NCBI GenBank assembly: GCA_937892545.1
Contig: CALAFO010000094.1
Coordinates: 1 to 64,000 of the forward strand
Direction of reading: 5' to 3'
DNA length: 64,000 nt
Origin: Scatosoma sp002474405
Lineage (GTDB): Bacteria; Bacillota; Clostridia; Christensenellales; Borkfalkiaceae
Position numbers and translations under genes: made by a program. The notes below the pieces were generated by a model, which saw nothing but the letters and a program-made list of their open reading frames with translations, was not told the DNA's origin and did not search any database. Positions 1 through 6,943 of this stretch are shown piece after piece (the first letter of the stretch is position 1; every line of letters starts with the position of its first letter).

Positions 1-48
1 GATCACGGTGTCATCGCTGAAACGGTAGGTTTTCTGTTGTTGAATCAT
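1..48 (-). CDS. Start of an unidentified small protein, cut by the window edge
   Basis: An ATG at 48 on the minus strand follows an AGGAGA ribosome site about eight bases upstream. It opens a frame that reads MIQQQKTYRFSDDTVI and then leaves the window. The KTYRFSDDTV pattern resembles the N-terminal strand of small ribbon-helix-helix DNA-binding proteins from mobile elements, but sixteen residues are too few to assign a family. Its leader (about 75-276) contains a nested inverted-repeat structure like the one in front of the minus-strand gene at 52713. Confidence 0.45.
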   Translation of the reverse strand, partial: MIQQQKTYRFSDDTVI

Positions 49-74
49 TTTGGTATTCTCCTGAGTTTGTTTTA

Positions 75-276
75 TTTTGCCTTTTCGGCAACACGAAAAC
101 AAGCACGGAGAAAATTTTTTTGCGCGCTTTTATGAGTGACGGACAGAACGAAAGTCAACGAAACAGCCGAAAAATTATTGCGTTAGCGGCAGATCATAGT
201 GCGAATTTTCAGCAATAATTTTTGCCGTTGACTTCCGTTTTTCTCTGTGCTACCAGCCCCCACCGAAAAGGCAAAA
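75..276 (-). other. Nested inverted-repeat element in a minus-strand leader (copy A)
   Basis: Three levels of pairing are visible. Outer arms TTTTGCCTTTTCGG (75-88) and CCGAAAAGGCAAAA (263-276) are exactly complementary. Middle arms 103-114 and 239-250 pair over 12 bases with one G-U. Inner arms AAGTCAAC (152-159) with GTTGACTT (227-234), and AAAAATTATTGC (170-181) with GCAATAATTTTT (212-223), are exact. It ends about 25 bases before the ATG at 48. The same architecture with different arm sequences occurs at 52741-52978. It may be a structured leader RNA or a DNA origin-type hairpin. Confidence 0.6.
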
Positions 277-300
277 AAATTTTCGTAAGAAAGATTGCGA

Positions 301-786
301 AAACCGTTTCGGAGAACCGAAAGTCGGTTATAAAAAATGTACAAGTAAATATTTTTTCTGCTTGTAAGAAAATTTCATAGAATTATTCGTTAATCAGAAT
401 GTGCGGATAGGAAAGTGTCCGCAACGGTGACGAACCCAGAGTAAAGATTTCTTGTCGAACAATGGCAAGCAGTGGCGCACTACGAAGTAACTTTTTAAGC
501 TATGGAATAGTGCGTCTTTTTTTATTGCCATTTTTGCAGATTATGAAATTCTCGTGAAATATTTCTTGAAGCATCCCCACGACTATTTGAAAATTCTCTA
601 AGTAGTGAGAGGCTAAAAAGCTACGTATCGAAAAAAATTTGTGAAATATACAAAATAACCGCCACGTTTTTCATTTTCGTGTAGTTGGATAAGTGAGGGA
701 AAAATTCGAAGAAAATTTTTAAATACGACAAAACCGTTCGTATTTAAATGATACAATAGCGAAAAATCAAAGAATCGGGAGGTAAA
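301..786. other. Rep upstream region without genes
   Basis: No convincing gene lies here. A small hairpin is formed by TGCGGA and TCCGCA (about 401-423). A larger one at 463-530 pairs TGGCAA with TTGCCA and CGCACTA with TAGTGCG, and is followed by TTTTT, so it could act as a terminator. Just before rep, TTTAAATACGA (718-728) and TCGTATTTAAA (738-748) form a perfect 11-bp inverted repeat with a 9-base spacer, next to a TACAAT that could serve as a -10. A site this close to the rep start is a plausible operator or replication-control hairpin. Confidence 0.5.
718..748. promoter_or_regulatory. Perfect 11-bp inverted repeat before rep
   Basis: TTTAAATACGA and its exact reverse complement TCGTATTTAAA are separated by nine bases and lie about 40 bases before the rep start codon. 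The position suits an operator controlling rep or part of a replication origin. The pairing is seen directly and the role is inferred. Confidence 0.5.
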
Positions 787-1845
787 ATGCAGGAAAATAA
801 ACAAGAAGAACACGCATGGCGCATATTGCACGGCAAACTGACGAACGACGGCGGGCATAATGTTTTTCAGGCAGAGCCGCCGCGAAGGTATGTCAAACGG
901 AAACGCCGCGCGTATATCGATAAAATCGTGGAAGCGGACGTATCGGCGTTTGAAAAGGCGAAGCAGGCGGCGGATAATACCGCCACGGAAAAGAAAAACG
1001 CCGTAAAACCGCCTACCGTAGATATTGCCGTAAGCCCGCCCGTAACAGAAAAAATGCCGATGCGAACGGTGTTCGATAAGTTTTATGAAATCTGGCAAAA
1101 CGAGCCGAAGAAAAAGAAACGAGAATTATTGATAGAAGCAATGCTGCCCCATCACGCGGGAAGAAAGTACGCGGCGGCGTTTGTGGATCAGAATCTGGAA
1201 CGGAAACGGCAGAATGAAAAAAGCAGAATTCGTCGGGCGATGAGAAAATGCAATTTGAACGGTTTTAATTATTTTGTAACATTTACATATTCGGACGATA
1301 AATTGACGGCAGAAAAATTTTACAAAAAATTACGAGCATATCTGAAAAACAAAGTAACGCGGAATGGCTGGAAATATTACGGCGTATGGGAAGGAATAAA
1401 CGGAGAAAAGCGATTGCATTTTCACGCGCTGATGTACATACCGCAAGGCACGATGCCGGGCGAACTCGTACGGGAAAAAAGTTATAATACAAGTCGAAAA
1501 CGAATGGTAGAAATAACGGGAAATACGGAATTCAACGAGAAATTCGGGCGTTCGGACGTGGAAGAAATATGTATGGCGTTCAAGCATTTGGCGTACAATT
1601 ACGTGCTGAAATATCTGAATAAAGGCGGCAAGGCGATGTCTTCGAGAAATTGTCCCGAAAGCATTCAAGGCTGGATAAGCGAGGAAGATTTAATATGCGA
1701 ATCGGATTATACGGAAAATCAGTATATCGCGTTTTCGGGGTGTCGGATCGCGGAAGATAAAACGGGTATCATCGTGAAAGTAGATGAAAGAAATCCGCAG
1801 GAAGCCTTGGCGACAATACAAGGAATCGCAAAGCCGCCAGAATAA
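787..1845 (+). CDS. HUH rolling-circle replication initiator (Rep-like)
   Basis: This 352-residue protein has the three motifs of HUH endonucleases in order. Motif 1 is FVTFTYSDD (about 163-171), motif 2 is LHFHAL with the H-F-H metal triad (211-213), and motif 3 is YNYVLKYLNK with Tyr272 or Tyr276 as candidate nucleophile. Such proteins nick one strand and start rolling-circle replication of plasmids, phages or excised integrative elements. The first 150 residues are basic and poorly conserved. A GGAGGT site lies directly before the ATG. Palindromes upstream (718-748) and downstream (1998-2063) are candidates for a regulatory site and a nick site. A mobilization relaxase is an alternative; the family call is firm but its exact role is not. 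Confidence 0.8.
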   Translation: MQENKQEEHAWRILHGKLTNDGGHNVFQAEPPRRYVKRKRRAYIDKIVEADVSAFEKAKQAADNTATEKKNAVKPPTVDIAVSPPVTEKMPMRTVFDKFYEIWQNEPKKKKRELLIEAMLPHHAGRKYAAAFVDQNLERKRQNEKSRIRRAMRKCNLNGFNYFVTFTYSDDKLTAEKFYKKLRAYLKNKVTRNGWKYYGVWEGINGEKRLHFHALMYIPQGTMPGELVREKSYNTSRKRMVEITGNTEFNEKFGRSDVEEICMAFKHLAYNYVLKYLNKGGKAMSSRNCPESIQGWISEEDLICESDYTENQYIAFSGCRIAEDKTGIIVKVDERNPQEALATIQGIAKPPE

Positions 1846-2214
1846 TGCAAAAACGAGAAAAGCCTTGTCCGCAAAAAATCACGCGTTGTTTCGCCAAGCG
1901 GGTCAGCGGCGAACAACGCGATTTGCGGGCGGGTTCGGTGAAGTTGTGGATAGAGTAAAATAGCCGAAAATCGGTGCGTAAATGAGTGAAGTCGGGTGCG
2001 CAGAACGTACCCCGTCGGAGGCGCGAAGCGCCGACGACTTGTATATAGGGGTACGTTCTGCGCTCATTTATCAAAAATCGGGTGATTTTCGCGTAAATGT
2101 AAACAAAGTAAAATGGCGCGAAATTGCGTATAGTTACACAAAGCGTTTTTGCAGTTTTTTCGTAAAAAAGCGTGCGCAGAAAAATAAAATTTTAGGAGGT
2201 GGAAGAATCGGATA
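1846..2214. other. Rep downstream region with a large palindrome, no gene
   Basis: An open frame at 1982-2215 runs straight through the palindrome and has arginine-rich, low-quality composition, so I do not call it. The main content is the inverted repeat at 1998-2063. The rest shows no recognisable signal apart from the GGAGGT ribosome site of the next ORF. Confidence 0.5.
1998..2063. repeat. 16-bp inverted repeat enclosing a GC-rich hairpin
   Basis: GCGCAGAACGTACCCC (1998-2013) and GGGGTACGTTCTGCGC (2048-2063) are perfect complements. Between them a second hairpin pairs GTCG and GCGC with GCGC and CGAC around a GAA loop (2014-2033). TAAATGA and TCATTTA lie just outside as partial further arms. 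Lying directly behind a rolling-circle rep gene, it could be a double-strand or single-strand origin, or a terminator. No T-run follows. Confidence 0.6.
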
Positions 2215-2406
2215 ATGTCAAGGAAACGAAAAAACATTACGGGAATTCCGGATTTCGAGATAGATTCGCTTGCCCGGGCATTATTGCCGGCAATACAGGA
2301 ATTGTTTGAAAGCGAAGAAGGTAAACGCGAATTTAACATCTGGAAAGCGGAAAGACAAAAATTACAACTGAATAACAAACTTTTAAATGAAAACGAATCC
2401 CGTTGA
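2215..2406 (+). CDS. Small conserved-looking protein between rep and integrase remnant
   Basis: This 63-residue ORF begins with basic residues (MSRKRKNITGIPDFEID) and continues as a predicted helix ending in charged residues. A strong AGGAGGTGG site precedes the ATG, with rather long spacing (about 12 bases). I do not recognise a named family. Its place between rep and an integrase matches small accessory proteins of integrative elements, but it has no helix-turn-helix I can point to. A terminator-like hairpin follows at 2441-2474. Confidence 0.55.
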   Translation: MSRKRKNITGIPDFEIDSLARALLPAIQELFESEEGKREFNIWKAERQKLQLNNKLLNENESR

Positions 2407-2440
2407 GTGCATCGGGATAACCGCTTCTATGCGGTACGGT

Positions 2441-2474
2441 TTTTGCCGCTTTTTCCGAATGAAAAACGGCAAAA
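2441..2474. terminator. Hairpin before the integrase remnant
   Basis: TTTTGCCG (2441-2448) pairs with CGGCAAAA (2467-2474), and TTTTTC pairs with GAAAAA inside, with one bulged C. The flanking T and A runs would allow termination in either direction. Confidence 0.5.
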
Positions 2475-2498
2475 AAAATTATCTCGGAGGTATTGCGA

Positions 2499-2693
2499 GT
2501 GAAATATGAAGAATGGGGGAAAGAATGTCTCGTTTTGGCGGAAAAAGAATATACCGACTGCAATGTCCGCCCGAAACAACGCGAAAAGCAAGTAGAATGT
2601 TTTTCAAAAGACGAACAACGTAAAATCGAACAGTATATTTATGAAAAGAAAAAAACAAAATTATTCGGTATTTTGTTATGCTTGTATACGGGG
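2499..2693 (+). pseudogene. Tyrosine recombinase (integrase) remnant, truncated
   Basis: Translation from the GTG at 2499 (GGAGGT site seven bases upstream) gives an integrase-like start, VKYEEWGKECLVLAEKEY. It then goes directly to KDEQRKIEQYIYEKKKTK and LFGILLCLYTGL. The last string matches the start of the catalytic domain, where family members continue RxGEL(x)nLxW with the first catalytic Arg. Here homology ends at that point, and the frame runs on for about 40 codons in sequence antisense to the AraC-type gene. Most of the core-binding domain also appears missing. The Arg, His and Tyr catalytic residues are therefore absent, so the product cannot be an active recombinase. Confidence 0.75.
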
Positions 2694-3605
2694 TTAATTG
2701 TTGATTTTTTCGTCGTAAGAGTAGTCGTAGTTGAAATAACGCATCGGCGTTTTATTGTTTTTGATTTTTTTGAATTCGGACGGAGTAAAACCCGTCTTTT
2801 TTTTGAAATTAACGTTTAATTCCTGAACGGAATTGTATCCGACATCCGTTGCGATTTTCGCGATGGAATAGTTTGTGTCGGTGATCAACTGCTGCGCATG
2901 CGTTATTCTGATATCATTCAATTTTTGTTTCATCGACAATCCTGTTTCCGATTTGAATAAATGTTGAAGGTAGGAGACCGAAAGACCGAGGCTTTTAGCC
3001 ACTGAAACAACGGTTATTTGTTTTGTGTGATTGTTTTCCAAAAGGGAAACGGCGCGTTTTATATGAATACTTCCGCTATATTGGGAAGAAACCTGTTTGC
3101 AGGTCAGAATTTCGAGCAGTAAGCGTTTTAAATCGAGTTCATATTTCGCTGCCGTAATCGGTGACGAGTTATTCTGATTTATATATCTTTGCAGTTTGCC
3201 GAGCCTGTATTCGATGTTTTCTGTGTCGTGAATGATAACGAATCCGTTTTCGGTGAGCGAGAGGATCAATTTTTTTGACTCCGGGAACTGCGCGACGTAA
3301 GTAGAGGAAGATAAAAAATCAAGCACGTTTCCGCCGTTTGAAAGAGAAAGTTCCGTTCCGATTGATTTCAGAGCGTTGGGGATCGTTGTCTTATGGGAAA
3401 ATTGTGGCGAGATAAGTAATAATTGTTTGGAAAAAACGTATTGATTGCAGATGTTATTTTGCTCGTCCATATAGGAAAAAATCAGATTTCCGCTGATGAC
3501 GTAAGAAAGTTCGAGAGTGTTGTGTTTGTGAAAATTCATGATACGTTTTTCTTTGTTTTGCGTATATTCACTGATCGAATATCCGGTTATGTTAATGTTA
3601 TTCAT
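2694..3605 (-). CDS. AraC-family transcriptional regulator of the glycan operon
   Basis: The product is about 303 residues. Its N-terminal part has a cupin-type sensing motif (MNFHKHNTLELSYVISGNL). The C-terminal hundred residues have the two helix-turn-helix units of AraC/XylS proteins (SVAKSLGLSVSYLQHLFK, then IAKIATDVGYNSVQELN) and the GFTPSEFKK ending. I prefer the ATG at 3605, which follows GGGGA, over a GTG at 3647. It is divergent from the uronate/glycan operon starting at 3865, so activation of that operon by an imported sugar is the natural inference. Its stop codon lies exactly where the integrase remnant loses homology. Confidence 0.88.
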   Translation of the reverse strand: MNNINITGYSISEYTQNKEKRIMNFHKHNTLELSYVISGNLIFSYMDEQNNICNQYVFSKQLLLISPQFSHKTTIPNALKSIGTELSLSNGGNVLDFLSSSTYVAQFPESKKLILSLTENGFVIIHDTENIEYRLGKLQRYINQNNSSPITAAKYELDLKRLLLEILTCKQVSSQYSGSIHIKRAVSLLENNHTKQITVVSVAKSLGLSVSYLQHLFKSETGLSMKQKLNDIRITHAQQLITDTNYSIAKIATDVGYNSVQELNVNFKKKTGFTPSEFKKIKNNKTPMRYFNYDYSYDEKINN

Positions 3606-3727
3606 ATTATGTCCCCGTAAAAATTTTTTTTGGCGTATTTGTCGCACTGAAAGAATGATACCGATAAAATAATAGCATATTTTATTAGAAATGTAAATAA
3701 AAACCGCTACAAATTAAAAAAACAGTC

Positions 3728-3756
3728 TTGATTTTTTGCAAAAACGATGATATACT
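3728..3756 (+). promoter_or_regulatory. Sigma-70-type promoter of the glycan operon
   Basis: TTGATT (3728-3733) and TATACT (3751-3756) are separated by 17 bases. They lie between the divergent AraC-type gene and the first operon gene, 109 bases before its ATG. Confidence 0.7.
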
Positions 3757-3793
3757 ATCGATATTGAAACGGTGAATACCTTCGTTTACGGCC

Positions 3794-3830
3794 GGGGGTA
3801 TACCCCCTTTCTCGTCTGACGACGAGAAAG
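3794..3830 (+). promoter_or_regulatory. Two adjoining hairpins in the operon leader
   Basis: GGGGGTATACCCCC (3794-3807) is a perfect 14-base palindrome. Immediately after it, CTTTCTCGTC (3807-3816) pairs with GACGAGAAAG (3821-3830) around TGAC. No T-run follows, so these look like mRNA leader structures or an operator overlapping the transcribed region rather than a terminator. Confidence 0.55.
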
Positions 3831-3864
3831 GCAGAGATTAAAAGAGAAATAAGGAGAAGGAAAA

Positions 3865-6800
3865 ATGACAAAAAATGTATCAAGAAAGATCACGGCTGTT
3901 TTGTTTTCGCTTGTTGCAGCGATTGCTTTGTGTTTCGGCGTGGCAAGCCTTAGAAAAGTGGCGAAAGTTGTAAATGCAGAACCGACGGTGACTTATGAGA
4001 GCACGTATCTTACCGGGTTCCGCTCGAACAATGCTGGCGCAATGCACTTTTATTGGAGAATTGACGGTGCGTCTCTGGGGTATGCCGCGAATTACGTTAT
4101 GGCGTCTCCCACGGTGAATTATACGTCCGGCGGAGAAACAACGCAAAGAAAAATAAATCTTCAATACACAACGGCAGGCACGCAGGGCGTTACCGGAAAT
4201 CTCGGCGGTACCAGCGATCGCAGAAGAGGCGATTGTGAAAAAAATCATCCGTGTATTTATATAACGGTCAGCCCGCAGGCTGTTGCGGGCGATACTTTCA
4301 CCATTCCGGAAGGAACCGTTCTCGATAATAAATATATCCTTACGCAGAATTATACCGTAACGTTCAACGGTACAAACTGGCTGTTCGGTGACGATTCCGC
4401 TATTCCCGTGGAACTTACCGGATTCAGAAGCGGTAATGCAAAAACTATTTATGTCTACGGCATGAAAAACATCGATTCTTATTACATAAAAGACGTGTTT
4501 CTTAATCAGTCTGTTACGGTAGATTGTTATGACGCACAAGGAACGAAATCGGAAATAAGCGGCGTAAAATTGCAAAAAACCAATGTTTCCAGCGGAAAAG
4601 CCGCCGATGTCGCCGCATTGATAATAACGTTACCGTCGGAACGTGCGGCAGGCGATAGAATCGTTCTTAAAAAGGGTACTAAGTTTGATAACTGCGTATT
4701 TACGCGGGATTACGAAATCAATCAGATCGAAGCGGGAAAATGGAGCGTTGTTCCCGATGCGGAAGAAAACGACGACGTTCTTAATCTTAAACTCCGCGGC
4801 GGCAATGCTACGACGTTAAATATTTATTACGACACTTCGGTAACCCTTGATTATATTGCCGACGAACAGATAAGCGTGAACGCCAAATTCTATAAAAACA
4901 ACGTTCCCGTTTATTATACGGTTCTTTCTCTCGCGCCGGAACAGCACACGCTTTCGGTAAGAGTTTCCGCTTCTGCGGGCGATATCGTAAAAGTTCCTGC
5001 CGGTTTTGTAGTTGCCGGTTATAAGACGGATAAAGACTATATGTTTAAATGGGACGGAAGTAAGTGGGCGGCAAGTTCCTGCGACGGTGTAAACCATACA
5101 TACGCGGACGAGTTTACCTGCCACGACAGAACTTGTTCCTGCGGGCACGTCGAGCCCGCTTCGACCGAGCATACCTTTGCGGAAGGAACATTTGACTGCG
5201 TAGATCGCGCCTGCACCGTTTGCGGAGATACGGTGAAGGGGAAAGGTCATACGTGGGTTGGTGATACGTGTGAAAAGACGTGCAGCGTTTGCGGCGCGAC
5301 CGACGGCGTTCACGAATGGAACGACGGAGAAGTTACCACTCCCGCAACTTGCAAGACCGAGGGCGTGATGACTTTTGCCTGTACAAAGTGTACGGCAACA
5401 AAAACCGAATCGATCGCTAAAACGGCTCATACGTTTGAGAACGGCGCCAAAAAATGTTCGGTGTGCGGCTATCGGTTGCCGTATACAGCAGGCGATCTGG
5501 CGGAAATTTATGCAAGCGGTAAGATGAATAAGTACTCTTATTCCGATTTCCATGCCAATTATGAAATGTCCGAAATGGGGCACATCTACAATAATTATGC
5601 CGACGGGATAAAATACGGCAATACCTTCCTTCTTAACACTGTAAGGCTCGGAGAAAAAAATTACAGATATGAAGATGGTCATGAAAATTATGCCGATATG
5701 ATGGTGGGCTTCACTCTTAAGGTAAGCGAATGGGCTGCGGACGGACGAAGCGGATATGTTTATCTTGCCGCGCATGAAAACGGTTCCTGGGGCATCGGCT
5801 TCATGTTTACGCTGGTGAGCGGAAAGGCAAACTTACGTTTTGTTTACAGATCGGGTGATGCATCCAATCAAAGAAATGAATTTGTTGCCGCTCAACCTAT
5901 CGATATGCAACTTGACAAATCTTATTATTTTGAATTAGGCGTAATTAAAAACGATGACGGTTCGATATTCGCTTTTGCTGTGAAAGACGGCGAATTGTTT
6001 ATGTCGGGCACGCTTTCTACGAGCATACTCGAAGCAATGAAATGCGAAGAAAACCACGACGGTATCGGCGGGGCTGCCAGTATCGTGTTCAACGGGAGTG
6101 CATCTGCTCCTTCCATTGCGGGTACGCTTTGCGATAAAGAACATAAATATCCTTCCGTAATGCATGCTTGCAAAGATTATGCGTGCGAAATCTGCGGAGC
6201 GATAAAAGCGCACACAGCCGAACACGATTGGGGCGAAGAAACGATCGAACAAGAGGGAACGTGTACCGTTAAAGCCAAATTGGCGAAAATATGCAAAGAA
6301 TGCGGCGAGAAAGCCGTATACGAAGGCGGATATCATCACGAATGGGACAAAGAAAATCCGGTGATCGTTACAAAACGTTCCTGCGGCGGCGTTGATGAAG
6401 TGGTTAAATACATTTGCCGAATATGCTCTGCGGAAAGCGATGAAATTACGCTTGAAAACACGGGGATAGAAGGTCCGCACAATTATGTTGCCGAAACGGT
6501 GAAAGAAGCAACGTGCACGGAAAAGGGGCTGGAAAAAGAGGTATGCTCCAAGTGCGGTAACGAAAAAGGCGAATCCGAAACTCCGATCGACGAAAACAAT
6601 CATAAGCATGTTGTATCTGTAAAAGGTAAAGCGGCAACATGTACCGAAAACGGCGAAAAAGATCATTTTGTTTGCTTGGATTGTAATACAAAACTTGTGC
6701 AAGAAGACGGCGCATACGTTTCCGTAACCGATGAAGAACTTGTAATAATCGCTACGGGACACGATTTTGAAAACGGCGTTTGCAAAAACTGTAAAGCGGC

Positions 6801-6939
6801 GGATCCGGACTATGTTGCCCCTGTTGAAGATAAAAAAGGGTGTGCGTCCGACATAAAATCATCCGCAGTATTAATGCTTCTTCTGCTTGCTGCCGTTGTC
6901 ATTTTAAAAAACAAAACATTTGTGAACAATAAAAGGTAA
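3865..6939 (+). CDS. Surface protein with CxxC repeats and C-terminal anchor
   Basis: This 1024-residue protein has a signal peptide (about 1-38). Three repeats of roughly 125 residues follow, marked by TGFRSNNAGAMHFYW, TGFRSGNAKTIYVYG and LRGGNATTLNIYY. A block of Cys-rich units of the type HTFxxG..C..CSVCG (about 410-545), a lectin-like beta domain (about 545-755) and a second Cys-rich block (about 760-985) come next. It ends KKGCASDIKSS, a hydrophobic segment and a short basic tail. The paired CxxC motifs with nearby His could bind zinc or form disulfides outside the cell. I infer a membrane-anchored glycan-binding role from the operon. An AAGGAGAAGG ribosome site precedes the ATG, and the next gene follows after four bases. 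Confidence 0.75.
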   Translation: MTKNVSRKITAVLFSLVAAIALCFGVASLRKVAKVVNAEPTVTYESTYLTGFRSNNAGAMHFYWRIDGASLGYAANYVMASPTVNYTSGGETTQRKINLQYTTAGTQGVTGNLGGTSDRRRGDCEKNHPCIYITVSPQAVAGDTFTIPEGTVLDNKYILTQNYTVTFNGTNWLFGDDSAIPVELTGFRSGNAKTIYVYGMKNIDSYYIKDVFLNQSVTVDCYDAQGTKSEISGVKLQKTNVSSGKAADVAALIITLPSERAAGDRIVLKKGTKFDNCVFTRDYEINQIEAGKWSVVPDAEENDDVLNLKLRGGNATTLNIYYDTSVTLDYIADEQISVNAKFYKNNVPVYYTVLSLAPEQHTLSVRVSASAGDIVKVPAGFVVAGYKTDKDYMFKWDGSKWAASSCDGVNHTYADEFTCHDRTCSCGHVEPASTEHTFAEGTFDCVDRACTVCGDTVKGKGHTWVGDTCEKTCSVCGATDGVHEWNDGEVTTPATCKTEGVMTFACTKCTATKTESIAKTAHTFENGAKKCSVCGYRLPYTAGDLAEIYASGKMNKYSYSDFHANYEMSEMGHIYNNYADGIKYGNTFLLNTVRLGEKNYRYEDGHENYADMMVGFTLKVSEWAADGRSGYVYLAAHENGSWGIGFMFTLVSGKANLRFVYRSGDASNQRNEFVAAQPIDMQLDKSYYFELGVIKNDDGSIFAFAVKDGELFMSGTLSTSILEAMKCEENHDGIGGAASIVFNGSASAPSIAGTLCDKEHKYPSVMHACKDYACEICGAIKAHTAEHDWGEETIEQEGTCTVKAKLAKICKECGEKAVYEGGYHHEWDKENPVIVTKRSCGGVDEVVKYICRICSAESDEITLENTGIEGPHNYVAETVKEATCTEKGLEKEVCSKCGNEKGESETPIDENNHKHVVSVKGKAATCTENGEKDHFVCLDCNTKLVQEDGAYVSVTDEELVIIATGHDFENGVCKNCKAADPDYVAPVEDKKGCASDIKSSAVLMLLLLAAVVILKNKTFVNNKR

Positions 6940-6943
6940 TTAA

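Larger units (their letters stand above)
1..2693. mobile_element. Decayed integrative/mobilizable element with HUH Rep and truncated integrase
   Basis: This AT-rich stretch holds a rolling-circle HUH replication gene, palindromes on both sides of it, a 63-residue ORF and a tyrosine integrase that stops being recognisable near 2693. Rep followed by a small protein and an integrase is a familiar order in integrated replicative elements of Firmicutes. The left end lies outside the window. The right end coincides with loss of integrase homology at the stop codon of an AraC-type gene, so I read it as a deletion or recombination scar. A chimeric assembly join is also possible. Confidence 0.6.

Noticed and set aside
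1982..2215. 77-codon plus-strand ORF
   Set aside because: It reads through the 1998-2063 palindrome, has no clear ribosome site and a composition unlike a protein; the pattern is better explained by the inverted repeat.
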